Below are positions 1-11,107 of a stretch of DNA of 64,000 nucleotides, one piece after another (the stretch's first letter is position 1; each line of letters starts with the position of its first letter). The position numbers were made by a program, and so were the translations under genes. The notes beneath the pieces are model-generated. The model was not told the DNA's origin. It worked only from the letters and a program-made list of their open reading frames with translations, and ran no database searches. The stretch spans positions 4,650,001 to 4,714,000 of the forward strand of contig BTPP01000004.1 in NCBI GenBank assembly GCA_037102815.1, given 5' to 3'. This stretch comes from Neurospora intermedia (taxonomy: Eukaryota; Ascomycota; Sordariomycetes; Sordariales; Sordariaceae).

Positions 1-1426
1 GTTCACCCCGTATCAAGTACCGGGGCGAATTGAAGCTTGGCGGGCGCGCCGTTATCGTCCGGTAATTGCGTCTTTCCGTCGGGTTATTGTTTCTTCTAGA
101 AGCGTGTCATTTGTCATTCCCGGAAAGCGCAAATGCGAGACATCGTCGATTGCTGTCGTCTTCGGCACCGGTACTGATGGTGGCTGGCATTGCGTTGCAA
201 TGGTGGCAGCGTGGCGTAGAATTCGGGAAAGGGAAGAAAAGAAGGAAGAGGGCATGGACCTGTCTCTTCCATGTCTCGGGTTAACAATTCTTCTCTCCAT
301 CCCCGTTTCCACATGTCTACGACCGACCGAGAAAGGAAGTCTCGTGCGACCGGTCGTTCAACTATCCTGATCAATGATTCAATTTCATGTCTCTTCTGAC
401 CCCTCGACACTCCTAGCTTAGCCAACGAAATTCTGAATCAGAACCTTAATATGCATCCCGCCCCTCCATGAGGCCATTCAACCCCCTTCCTGTCTCAACG
501 TCGTTGAACCCGACTTGTCCTCGCACAAAGTCTAGAGTGTGAACCTTGCCTGCCTGGATTGGAGACATTGACGCCTTCAATGATATGCCAGGCATACTGG
601 AGCCTGTACACAACACACAATATTGCAAACCACGACGTCGACACACAACATCGACCATGGATGTAAACATTCGTGATGCCCCTGAATACGACCGACAGGC
701 CCTGTGTCCGGACGAGAGCACCAGTTGGTGTAGATAGAGAACACAACAGGAGACAGATAGGTAAGGCATGGTACCATACTTGTCGTGATCGTTACATTTT
801 GCCCGGAAGCACAATAAGCTCTTCCCGTCAAACACAACCGCGCCGAGTCGGAGAAAGTTGATGCGAGGGGGAGGATGGGGAAAGTTGCGAGCAGCGAGAG
901 CGGGCATGGAAGGCCAAGATGAAGTAACATAAAAGGTTCCGGCTTGGCACTGTCTTTCTGGGTATGATTGATTGCAATCTTTGACTGAATGGCCGACTGA
1001 AGCTTCCTACGGCGAAGATAGGGGAGAGATAGAGAAGCATAATATCGCTGCACCGAGAACTACCTACCTTTACAGCAGGCGGTGTTGATGATAAAGGGAC
1101 TCGCAGTACATGCCAAGAAAGGACGCGGACAACTGGATACCGGGAATCTCGATCTTCACCTTTGTCGGCGTGAAATACTCGACTCAATGAGATGATCCTC
1201 ATGTGAAATGTGAAATGTTAATCAATTGGCGAACAACATGGAACCCAACTGCGTCCCTTGGAGGTACCTACCTATCGTGCAATCACCATATCCCTTATCT
1301 CACTCCCGGCGAGCTAGTGAAATGTGATTACATTCTTAGCTTACAGCTTTCATTCAGCTCAGATTAGCTTGGGTAAGGTAGGTACCTCTACCTACCTACC
1401 TAGTTCAGGTACCTACCAATTAACTC
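1..1426. other. Gene-free left edge
   Basis: I see no supportable gene. Overlapping frames of 60-160 codons occur on both strands, but none has a recognisable motif, a good start context, or splice sites joining it to another frame. The right end is rich in short TACC / GGTA words, some forming small palindromes such as CCTAGG flanked by TACC and GGTA, and these continue through the first 4.7 kb. The tail of a gene lying outside the window cannot be excluded. Confidence 0.5.
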
Positions 1427-1428
1427 TA

Positions 1429-2012
1429 CCGTAGTGGGAAAATCCATTTCTAGACATGCGTTGTGGTTGTTGGACAATAACCACAATCAATGTTTAAAAA
1501 ACAATGCATGTTTCTTACAGGGGGTAAGCGCTGTAATATAGTGTCCTTGGTTTTGGAGCCGGGTTGGGTCCGGATTTCGAAATTTCTCAAAGTTAAAGTC
1601 CTACCTTCCCCCTACTACCTAACAGTCTTTTTATCAACGGAAAGAATCAACCATTTCTTCTAGAAACGACCGAATGGCCCAGTGGCTAAGCGGTCAATGA
1701 AGTAGTTCTTCATTTTCATTCTTACTCGTAACCTTTGTTCGATTCCTGTTCGTGACCAACTTTTTGAAGCTATTCCGGAAGACCTTCTAAGTTCAAATAC
1801 CAGCTTTCACCTTAGTATCCCTTCCCTATAAAGAGGCAACTATTAAAGACCACTAGAATATAGAAGGTTATACCCTATACTTTTAACTTCTGGCGTCTTG
1901 CGAGACAATCAATGTTTAACAGACAATCAATGTTTGGAAAACAGTTCTTGTTTTCTTTACACGTGTTGTCTGCTAGCCAATGCTTGTTTAGAGCCTGGGT
2001 TTCCCGCTTCGG
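1429..2012. mobile_element. Inverted-repeat element E1 (584 bp, TA ends)
   Basis: The left end reads CCGTAGTGGGAAAA and the right end, on the other strand, CCGAAGCGGGAAA. TA stands directly outside each end (1427-1428 and 2013-2014), as expected of a Tc1/mariner-type TA target duplication. No transposase is encoded, so it would be non-autonomous. It has the same kind of ends and the same internal layout as the element at 2821-3485: a tRNA-like A box begins 246 bp from the left end here and 241 bp in the other. A short word, ACAATCAATGTTT, recurs near both ends of the interior. Ends and TA duplication are read from the sequence; the superfamily is inference. Confidence 0.6.
1675..1765 (+). other. 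tRNA-like Pol III unit inside E1
   Basis: TGGCCCAGTGG (1675-1685) matches the Pol III A-box consensus and looks like the D-arm of a class II (Ser/Leu-type) tRNA. TGTTCGATTCC (1736-1746) matches the B box with one mismatch, and a run of five T follows at 1761-1765. I could not draw a complete cloverleaf, because the T-stem does not pair. It is therefore a tRNA-derived relic or SINE-like promoter, not a working tRNA. Confidence 0.5.
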
Positions 2013-2014
2013 TA

Positions 2015-2820
2015 ACCGAACGAGAAAGGAAAGATCTCACCGCCGCCACCGGCCAGCCTCAGCAAGCCACAAACGTCGATCATTTTCCGATTGGTCGTGA
2101 TCAATTTTGATAACGAACTCATGTGAACTGGATCCTCAAAAAGCAAAGAATCATCGTACTGTTATGGGAAAAGGGGAATGAAATAAGCGGGGGCTTGAAA
2201 GGAGAAGTGGCTTACCAGTGGCTTATGGCTTAAGCCACGTTCGTCATGAGATAATCCTCGTGCTGGTTTATCTCATTTCGCAGTTGAACCGAGGCTAAGA
2301 TGATGTTCGATAAGATACTTAGCAAGGGAACATCCAACAACTCACGATCGACCATTATATTTCATGTGGAATGTAACGTTAGTACACTACCTCAAGTGGC
2401 ATTTGAAGTGTCAAGTTAAGTTCTGACATAACATCTCGTATCTGTCTTGAGGTTGTCTAGGGGCAGGGGGCAGGGGGCAGGGATTAGAGGGCAGGCATGA
2501 AGCATCTATCTCATCACTCTACCTACCTAACAACTCAAGGTTCAATTCACATCTACCTACCTTGTACCTTGTACCTTGTACCTAGAGTAGGTATCTTGGT
2601 AATCTCGGGCACACTCAGAAGGCATCATGGCAATTGAGATCGACGACAGTGAGTGTGCTTTCATCACCTACCCAAACTCTTTCACCTCAGAGTAGGGTAC
2701 CTACCTACCTAGGTACAAGCCACATGTCCCTTGTACCTACCTACCTATTCAACAAAGACCTAACACGTAGGTACTCTTCATCGCGGCGGCACTGTGTACT
2801 TACTTACCTCTAGGTACCTA
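2015..2820. other. Spacer between E1 and E2
   Basis: There is no gene. It holds a G-rich tandem tract at 2461-2495 and many TACC / GGTA words, including three successive CTTGTAC units near 2561-2581. Nothing else stands out. Confidence 0.5.
2461..2495 (+). repeat. G-run tract, possible G-quadruplex
   Basis: Two to three copies of a GGGGGCA unit are followed by two further GGG runs. This gives at least four G-runs of three or more within 35 bases, separated by 1-6 bases, which fits the usual G-quadruplex pattern. Function is not known. Confidence 0.55.
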
Positions 2821-3061
2821 CCATAGCGGGAAAATCACCAGCACATCAAGCCTTGTTAGGGGGGTCCAATGCTTGTATTTTGACAAGCCTTGTTGCGAAA
2901 GCAAGCACTGTTGGTTGAGGGAGGCTTCTGATTGGTTGGCTTGAGAGTACGCTATAAACGACTGCTGAAATATTCAAAAACTTAGTGCTTTTTTTTTCCA
3001 AAGTTCTTTCCCCCATTCCTCCTTATATAAGAAAGAGAACCGAAACGAATATTATATCAAT

Positions 3062-3145
3062 TGGGCCAGTGGCTCAATGGTTCTCATTGTTGCATTTCTT
3101 TCTTGAGATCGCTAGTTCGATTCCAAACAGTTATAGGTTTTTTTT
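3062..3145 (+). other. tRNA-like Pol III unit inside E2
   Basis: TGGGCCAGTGG (3062-3072) is an A-box-like sequence and AGTTCGATTCC (3114-3124) a B-box-like one, each one base off consensus. A run of eight T, a good Pol III terminator, follows at 3138-3145. No clean cloverleaf forms. The GC-rich segment after it and the A-run at 3241-3272 resemble the body and tail of a tRNA-derived SINE. Confidence 0.5.
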
Positions 3146-3238
3146 CGTCGCGCGAGAAGTCTCGCGCGGAAGTGAAAGTGTGAATACCCTCATCCGGACC
3201 CACCCCCCCTACCCCGGCGGCCAACCGTAGAGGAAGTA

Positions 3239-3240
<2 letters not shown>

Positions 3241-3272
<32 letters not shown>
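3241..3272 (+). repeat. Poly(A) run of 32 bases
   Basis: An uninterrupted A-run inside E2 sits just after a GC-rich segment that follows the tRNA-like boxes. It could be the tail of a retroposed RNA or a simple slippage tract. Confidence 0.8.
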
Positions 3273-3276
<4 letters not shown>

Positions 3277-3485
3277 AAGACCCTTATAGTGGCACTTTCA
3301 GAAGGTCATTATAGGGGTCTTTAGCTTTTGCTAGTTTACACCCAAATCCAACCAATCAGAAGCCTCCCTCAACCAACAGTGCTTGCTTTTGCAACAAGGC
3401 TTGTCTCGTTATCAGCTCTAACAAACCAGTCAAGCCTTGTAACCCCCCCTCAAGACTTGATCCCCTCCTTGTATTCCCACTGTGG

Positions 3486-4691
3486 TACCTACTTGACTTC
3501 CTCCCGTAGTCCCTCCCGTATCTGAGTTCGTGCTGGCTTTTAACCTTTTAACCTTTTCAGTTTTCAGTAGGTAAGATCATAGAGGTAGAAGTAGAGGTAG
3601 GTAATCTCCTTCAGCTCAAGCCTCCTCACCACCTAGGGTACTCACTACTCACCAGCCCTACCACGTACCTACCTCTAGGTGCCCAAGGTACGAGGTCACT
3701 TATTTCCATTAGGTAGGTATCTTTTATCGTCGATGTTTGTAATAGAAGATAACAAAGGTGAAGAAGAATCCTTGAGTCATGCATGTTTACCGAAGTATGT
3801 CCTGCGGGGTATTGCCATGTATAAAAAAATAAAAAAAATAAAAAAATAAAATGAAAATGAAAATAACAACGGTGAAATTTGGAGTATGTAATGTGAAGAA
3901 TGAATCGGCTTCACGATCACATACACTGACCGAAGCGTGTATTGATCATCACGTCGCCTGGTCATGTCTGATAATGACTAGATGCGGGGGTGCTGTTTCC
4001 TCAATCCTCTAGGTAATCGATTATACTTAGGTACCTAAACTTCAGTACCAACCTAGGTATCTCTGAGGAGTAGTGTTTGTAGCCATGACCTCCCCTTTGG
4101 AAAATTGTACATTGAGCTATGGAAGTTGATCCACTGAGTTTGATGCAGGGACAGGCTCTATCTACCTGGCTACCTACATAGAGATCTCACCTCACTACCT
4201 AAGCATGTCATGGACCCATTGATCTTCGTGGTACGCGTTGTTGGGTTCAAACTTTGGAAAGCATGAATATAGGTAGGTAAGGTAGGTATTAATCCGTTCA
4301 TTAAGTCTTATGTATAGGTAGCGTAGGTAGAGGTAGGTATCGATAATCTCGTCTCGTCTCGTCCTTCATGTCAAGCAAAGTTTTTTGGGATCCAGATCCA
4401 TTCAGACATGCCATCCATCCATCCATCCATCCATCACAGTTCGTTCGTACACCCATATATCAGTATATCCACATGTCTTTGCATGTTCATGACCCAGACC
4501 ATATATAACCCTGTATCCCCGCTCTAGATGTTCTCAACATCCAGGTAATCCTGTATCCAAGAATAAAGTAATTCCCAAATTGAGTGAGCCTTTTTGACGA
4601 GACCCCAAAGGTCCGGCCCTCAAAAAGAAGTGAAGAATCTCCTCCAATCCCCCTTCCACCATCTCCATCCCGCTTCCCAAAAGAAGCAGCC
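3486..4691. other. Intergenic region downstream of the GT2 gene
   Basis: There is no gene. It contains A-rich stretches (about 3826-3865), many TACC / GGTA words, and a CCAT microsatellite of six units at 4411-4434. The part next to 4691 should include the 3' untranslated region of the minus-strand glycosyltransferase gene. Confidence 0.5.
4411..4434 (+). repeat. (CCAT)6 microsatellite
   Basis: Six uninterrupted CCAT units lie in the 3' flank of the glycosyltransferase gene. Confidence 0.9.
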
Positions 4692-7127
4692 TTACCACTT
4701 CCACGAAGCAAAGATAAAGTAATGGCTGATATACAAATTATACGCCGACAGGATAATCAGCGGCAGGGTATTGTACCACTCCATGCCATGGAATCCAACG
4801 CGGTACACCACGGCGGTGATCATGCCGCCGACATTGAGGATGGTCCACAGCGTGCACAGCACGCGCATGTTGCGGTACTTGTTGCTCTTGTGCGCCTTCT
4901 TGTCACCGGAGGCGGCCCAGAGTAGCTCAATGCCAAACAAGCGGTCCTTGATGGCCGTCAGGTACGCGTACGACTGAACCACCATAATGTGCTGCACGTT
5001 GAAGCCGTACTTGGCCTTGGCCCAAAACCGGAACAGAACAGCGCCGTAGACGATGGAGGGGATGGCGAAAGCGAGGTTGTAGTACTTGAAGTAGATGGGG
5101 CGGAAGGCGAGGAGGAGGGTACCGGGGATGGGAGAGATGAAGATGCCGAGAGAGACGGCCGAGTAGTAGAGGAGACCTGTTTCAAGAGTCAGCAGACTGT
5201 GGACGAGGGTTGGGAGGCCAGGGAATAGGTTGGTACGTACCACAGAGGTAGCACAACTTTTGCATAAAGTTGAGGTTGGAAGTCCAGAAATGCTTGGTGG
5301 TCAAGAGAGTGGTGGAACCGCGAGCCCAGCGCATCTGCTGAGAGAAGAAAGACCGAGGAGTGTTGGGGCAGATACCGGTAGCCAAGCAGAGCGGGACGTA
5401 CTTGACCTTCCAGCCGCGATCGACAGCGCCAAATCTATTTTGACTGGTGGTTAGCAACACAGTTTTCCATGCAGGGGCGAGGCGCGCGGGGGGAACGGGT
5501 TGAGATGACTCGAGGGTTGGTGACACACACACACACACACCCGCCGCACAGTACACGGGATACGAAGTGCATGTTCCACTGTCTCACCCGAGTCATGCCC
5601 CAACCCTTCGTACAGAAGAAAGAAAGAAAGAAACTTACCCAGTGTGCACATCCTCAGAGAAACCAATCTCAGCAGTACCGCCCACCTCTTCGAGAGCAGC
5701 GCGCCTGTATACGGCATTACTGCCGACGCAAATGGAGGCACCCCACCGGTTTCTGTTAACCTGCACGACACGATAGAAAAGCTCCTGGGTAGCTCCAGCG
5801 CCCTGCTCAACCCAAGTCTGGTCATCCGTAACTCGGAAGTATTGGGGACTCTGGATGATGGCGGTCTTGTCATCGGCCATGTGCTCGACAACCAACTCCC
5901 TGAGGAAATCCGGACGAGGGCAGAAATCAGCGTCGAAAATGGCAAAAAAGTCACCCTGGGTGCGGGCAAAAGCCCAACGGAGGTTACCGGCCTTACGAAG
6001 GCGGGGACGGTCATCGCGAACAATGTAGTTGAAACCGTAGGACTCAGCGAGCGTGCGAACCGCGTCCGAGGCGCTGTCGTCAAGGACATAGACCTTGAGC
6101 TTGGCGGCGGGCCAGTCGAGCTTGATGACGTGCTTGTAGGTGTTCTCCAAAATCTCGAGAGGCTCGGAGCAGCAGGGGAGGTAGACATCGACAGTGGGAG
6201 CTGTCTCCTCGTTGATGGGGAACTCTTCCACAATCTTCTTGTGGCCATCATAGTCCCAGTCGCGACCGACGACACCAACGAGGTAGGAGATGATGAGGTA
6301 GATGTTGAGAAAGCCGACAAACACTCCGTACCAGGCAAAGATGGGACTGCAAACAGCAAAGAGCCACATACCGGCCGAGAGGGTCAGGAAGGAGATGATG
6401 CCAAAGACGTAGAGCGGAATACGGTTGGTATGCACGTAGCGGAGCTTCTCCTCGTCGTCGGGGCCGGTAGGGAAGACGAGGCCCGGCTCCTCCTTGGGGC
6501 AGTAGGTGTTCCGAAAGGCCCAGTAGCCCCGCTTAAAGGGATTTCTGCTCTTGCGGGGCGGCGAGCCGGACTTTTCCGGATCGGCGCCGGCAGGGGCAGC
6601 GGCGGCCCGGCCCTGCTCCACATCGCCAGCAGGGTTCAATACACCACCAGTCTTCTCATCAAACTCTTGTTGAGGAACCTCTCCTGCTGGGGGAGCAGCA
6701 GGGGCAGGAGTCTGTTTACTCAAGGTTAGCTGCTGTACACCTTGTGGGACCAAAGCACAACGTGGGGTGTTCCCTTACAATATCATCGACAGGTAGTTGT
6801 ATCTGGGGGGGAGGAGTCGCAACAGGGACCGCAGGAGCACGAGCGGAAGCAGGAACCACAGGGGCAGGAACCGCAGGCGGTGCTGCAACAACTGGCGGTG
6901 CTGGAACAGTTGGCGAGGGAGGATTTTCCTTAAAGGAGGTCAGTCTTCAACATCTGTCAAACACCAGAATTGGTAGTCATTGTTGATATTGCACTTACAC
7001 TAGAAGGTCTCCTCGAAGGCCCTTGGGATGATGCACTGTCCGAAGAAGGATCTTGGAAGGGATCTGTGAGATAGCTGTTACCAGCCACGAGTGTGGGCCT
7101 GGGATCTTCAGCTTGAGGCGGTGCCAT
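4692..7127 (-). CDS. Cellulose-synthase-like GT2 glycosyltransferase, 676 aa
   Basis: A processive family 2 membrane glycosyltransferase. By family knowledge it polymerises beta-linked sugars from a UDP-sugar on the inner face of the plasma membrane and extrudes the chain. Exons read on the minus strand are 7127-6999, 6928-6779, 6711-5639, 5434-5241 and 5176-4692; donors are GTAAGT, GTAAGG, GTAAGT and GTACGT and phases agree, giving 676 codons plus stop. Residues 1-150 are Pro/Ala-rich and probably cytosolic. About residues 190-245 hold the first membrane helices. The catalytic motifs are all present: DDS (304-306), DADF (353-356), SED (445-447) and QQMRW (483-487). Four or more helices follow to the C-terminus. 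The closest types I know are the fungal CelA / Tft1-like enzymes linked to mixed-linkage beta-glucan, but the product here cannot be told from sequence. An exact hyaluronan- or chitin-synthase role is less likely. Confidence 0.93.
5523..5540 (+). repeat. (AC)9 microsatellite in a GT2 intron
   Basis: A dinucleotide run lies inside the third intron (5435-5638) of the glycosyltransferase gene, so length changes would not alter the protein. Confidence 0.85.
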
Positions 7128-8010
7128 GATGTGTGGCTAAAAGAGATCAAGACGAATCTAGATCAAAGGGGTGAAGAAGAAGAAGAAGGAAAGGATGATC
7201 TGTCTGCACTGCCCAACACCGTTTAGGGCTTGTGTCTTGAAGATCTTGAACTCTGAAGAAGAGAGACAATCCGAGACTCGTGAACACTCGTCCAAGGAGT
7301 CATATAAAGGGAAGTTTTGGGAGCCATCCTTGGAGAGCCCCTGCATCCCGTTCCCGCCATCTCGCAAGCGAAGACTACCTAGTAGGCGCAAAAAACAAAA
7401 GTCAAAAAAGACAACAAAAGCCGCACGCCCACACATGCCCACACCAACGACATCGGTGAGTCCATCGCTACAGAGAGACAAGGGAGAAGCCATGAGGCTG
7501 AAGACCAGGGGTGCCTGAGCTAGTCGGCGCTAGCGGCGATGATCATTGGCGATAGGGGACCACCCCCAGGTCCCTGAAAAGTTAGGCCAAGTACCTTCAT
7601 GGCCAGGGGCGGTGAGTCCCGTACGGTGTACCTGCAACAAGTCTCCCAACATCCGACCTACCTTGAAGCAAATTAAGAGAAGGGAAAGGATATGCAGTGT
7701 ACCGTGCTGTGTGATGTGCAATTTGATACAGGGATGCTGGATATTAACGCCTCGGGATGGCGCTTACGAGGCGTGTCTGGAGCATGCAGCGGCCCTGGAT
7801 TTTCCCAGGACCTTCCCCGTAACCTGTAAATAGGCTGATGCAGCGCAGATTTGACTGCGAACCGTTTTGTTCATTGTATCGTTCGAGGCCTCGCTAGCTT
7901 CACAAATCTCCCTCTAGACTGCGCAGCAATGGCCCGTGCCACTCATGTTACTGACCGACTCGGCTGAATAAGGTTTATGGAGCACACTAGTGTATTAGTT
8001 AATGTCTTGG
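7128..8010. other. Gap between GT2 and GH12 genes
   Basis: This 883 bp gap should contain the promoter and 5' leader of the glycosyltransferase gene and the 3' end of the GH12 gene, both minus strand. I see no separate gene. The start at 7127 is preceded, in gene sense, by CACATC, an acceptable context. Confidence 0.5.
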
Positions 8011-9281
8011 CTACGATATCAGATAGAGTAGAGTAGCGCTCATAATGAAGGCGCTAGAGAACAACCATTGTGGAGGATTGGTGGATGCCGCTGGAGAACA
8101 CAGGTGGCCGACTGCGAGCTTCGGAGCCGCGCCCGTAACCAGGTCCATGTCGAACTCCGATGCAGAGAAGGTTACCGTGCCTTCTGAATGGTACGCCTCC
8201 GACCCAAAAGACACCAAGCCGAGATGAGATTTGGCCGATACCAGGCCGTTGCGCCATAGGTATTGCAACAACGGCGATACTTCCGCCGTAAAGGTGGTCT
8301 GATTGGCCGACGCTACCCAGGTGAAGACGTCGGTACCTCTCTCATTATGGCCCTGATACAAGACACTGGGTACAATGTGTTGTTAGAGTCTGCTTTCCCA
8401 GCCGTCGACCGGGACAGTGCGGCCTTGACCGGCCGCTTCTCGGGTGATTTGCAAGAACTTACAACTCTGCGTCCCCGATAGTCTGGGTGAAGCACGTCTT
8501 GGTCATATTCGCGTCGAACCCGAGTGGTTCTGCATGGCCAAACTTCCCCACCCAGATCATTATCTCGGTCTCTGCAGTCTGCTCGTTGAGTGCCTTTGCG
8601 ACATCACGATCGGCGAACATGTCGAACGCCACATTGGCAGATGTGCCGTCGTTGGTCAGGCCGTCATGGTCAACCACCCGCGCCGGGCGAGGCTTCGACC
8701 CCGGACCCATGGACCATTGGGCGGAGAGAGCCAATGCCGAGATGTTGGACAAGGGTGTCGGCAGACCAGGAGCCGTCAGCTTCACGTGGGGGTAGGAGTG
8801 GACCATCTCCGGATTCGACGACCATGACCAGGTTGCCGCAAAAGCAGGCGGTGAGTCTTGGACCTGAAGATAGTGGGGACAAGAAAAGTCAGTCCAAGGT
8901 GAGACAAGACAAACTGAAGAAGGGTCGTTGACTTACGGATATGCATTGGAATCCTTTGACATCAGGGTTCCAGGCATCGGCGTTGACTGTGAGTTATTTC
9001 GCGTGGGAAGATTAGGTGTGTGAACTGAACGAAGCAAGTATGGCGTGCCTGACTAGACGCGAGCTGAGGCTGACTGGAACTGGACTATTGAAAGAGTGCT
9101 GAATGAAGAGCGGAGACATACAGGTCATGTTGTTGAAAGGTATCGTGTAACCCATTTGCCCGCAAACGGTGGCATCGTAGGCTCCGGCAGTGGTCTGGCC
9201 CCATAGGCCGACAGCTAGCAGCACTGCTAGACGTGCTAGCAGCGACAAGCGTGGATGTGGTTGGAGACCTAGCGCCGCCAT
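8011..9281 (-). CDS. Secreted GH12-family glucanase, GPI-anchor-like tail, 321 aa
   Basis: A glycoside hydrolase of the GH12 type, a family of retaining endo-beta-glucanases and xyloglucanases. Exons on the minus strand are 9281-9122, 8986-8937, 8863-8463 and 8365-8011; the phases agree and give 322 codons with stop. A signal peptide covers about residues 1-34 (hydrophobic LLARLAVLLAVGLWG, then TTAGA). Both catalytic glutamates are visible in their usual contexts: the nucleophile in EIMIW (E170) and the acid/base in SFGSEAY (E260). GH12 landmarks such as VHSYPHVK and FTW are also present. After the fold the protein runs on for about 40 residues and ends in a hydrophobic stretch (WLFSSAFIMSATLLYLIS) preceded by small residues, which looks like a GPI-attachment signal. 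It follows the GT2 gene on the same strand and likely trims or remodels a beta-glucan at the cell surface. Confidence 0.88.
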
Positions 9282-11107
9282 TACATTTGCCGAACTGGAA
9301 CAATTTCGAGAGCTGTCTTTAGTGATAATGTCGAAGTCGGGATCAATGGAGGATGTAGGTTCTGGGTAACGAAGGAAAAAACGAGGGTGGGCGTCGTTTG
9401 GAGCAGCACAAACCCGCATCTGTACAACAACACGCATCTGCATCCCATGGTTCCGAGAAAAAGCGGCCGGGATGCTCTGACAAGGCCAGCATGTCCATTA
9501 TCACATTGCTTGCGGTTGGCGATTGCTGTGTTGTAAACGAAGGTATGTCGGCGGTTCGTTGGTGATGGCGGCGGTCAGACGGTGGATTTCCGCCATCGCT
9601 AATCTCGCCCGACTTTATCGCGTTTGTAGTGTGTAGATGATGTGAAGCAGGGGTTGCTCGCTGCGTCAGGGCCCTGCCGAGTCAGGTCCGGGACCGTGTA
9701 GTGTATGATCGGCGACTCCATTGGTGACAGCTCAGCGGTACCACCCTATCGAGCTCTGCGGCCGCGTTGGCAAACAATCATGGCCCATCACGTGCCAAGT
9801 AGGCACTAATCCGTAATGCGTAGGGCGTCACGGGGCCGCCCTGGCTGCTGGCATCGGTGTCCCCTGTCTAGCCCGTCCAACCCCATGTTTAAAGCCGCCG
9901 CCGATCCCCTTATCTGGGGACTGCCCAAGAAACAAACTCCGGCCGGACTGTTTTGCGGGTGGGCAATGGAGCCCAGACTTGACAAAAGCCTCCAACTCGG
10001 TTGCATTGCGATCGGCCCTTCAGATGGACGAGTTTAGCTGGAGCGGCAGGAAGCGACAAGATGTGCCCATCATCGCCTCATCCATCATCACCAGCGGCCT
10101 CTCATCGGCTCATTTCAGTAACATTGCGCAAGAGAAAAGCTACGCGCAGAAAAGGAAAGGTGAGCGTAGACTGTGGACAGCTGAAAGAAACGTCTAGACC
10201 AGTGCTCCACTCTCGACTTTGGTTATGGGATCCCTGAGATCGCAACTCATCTCTCAAGTTGTGTATTGTGTAAGTGAGTGGGTGGGAGAACACAGTAGGG
10301 GGTGCCAATCTGGCGAGTCAAAAAAAAAAAAACGAAAAAAAGGTGGGGGTCGAGGGAATGCAGGAGCAATGCTTTTGGTGCTAGCTTTGTGTGCCGGATC
10401 GTCGAGGATGTACATGTGTGTGGTGTTCATCGCGGTGGGTACTTGTCCTTACCGCACCCAGGGGTATTCCACCCCCCAGTCACGAAGATCCCCCACTTTA
10501 TCGTGCTGAAACAACACTTTCTCAGAGCGGTGCGTACCTGGGGAAAGAGACGAATGGGAACGAGGCTCGGGGACCAGCCCAAGGTGCCGGACCTGTCGGT
10601 GTTCAGAAAGTGGTGACACCAGGTAGATGCCCGAGGGAATAAGTGAGCTTGGCACTTTTTCTGGCCCCAGTCCAGCATGGGTGGATCATGGATAATCCCA
10701 CCCAGTGCTAAGGAACAATGGTGCCGGTGAGAAGGCGGACAACCGACGGACTGCTGATGGACTGTGACGACACCCGGATGCGTGATGGCTTCTGCCATGG
10801 GTGACCCCTGGCCGAGGCTGGTGTTTCTGCGTCGGGCCCATGAAGAAATCATGTTGTGACGAGAAGCCGTAGCCCGACATGGTGCTAGAAAACTCGGGAG
10901 ATGGCAAAGATAATTGCTCACTGCATCGGGTACAGACTCGAGCACCTCTTCCGGACAGAGGATATATAACAATATCCCCGAGACACTCCTAACAGCCTTA
11001 ACCCTTGGCGGCAAAGCACATCGCTCCAAGACATTCGGACAACACACACGTATCAAGTCCTCTTTTCACTCTCTTTTCCTCTGTGATCAGCAGCACATCG
11101 AGGCAAC
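9282..11107. other. Divergent promoter region, GH12 / UDP-glucose dehydrogenase
   Basis: This 1.8 kb lies between two divergently transcribed genes and must hold both promoters. No ORF in it is convincing. The dehydrogenase side is CT-rich just before the start (about 11057-11085), common in fungal promoters and leaders. An A-rich tract sits at 10320-10340. A shared control region for the two genes is plausible but not shown. Confidence 0.45.

Larger units (their letters stand above)
2821..3485. mobile_element. Inverted-repeat element E2 (665 bp, TA ends)
   Basis: The left end is CCATAGCGGGAAAA and the right end, on the other strand, CCACAGTGGGAATA, with TA outside both (2819-2820 and 3486-3487). 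Further in, an almost perfect 58-bp inverted repeat joins 2882-2939 to 3348-3405 with one visible mismatch. Between these arms lie a tRNA-like Pol III unit, a GC-rich stretch, a run of 32 A (3241-3272) and a hairpin (3277-3289 with 3310-3322, AAAGACCC paired with GGGGTCTTT). The element looks composite: either a TIR element that captured a tRNA-derived retroposon with its A-tail, or one family that carries such a unit by design, since E1 has it at the same offset. Confidence 0.65.

Noticed and set aside
1675-1765. Functional tRNA-Ser/Leu in E1 (and a similar call at 3062-3145)
   Set aside because: A and B boxes are good but T-stem and acceptor stem do not pair, so no working tRNA is supported.
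5644-6729. 361-codon plus-strand frame
   Set aside because: It is antisense to the main exon of the glycosyltransferase, whose motifs and splice phases are clear; the open frame follows from codon bias.
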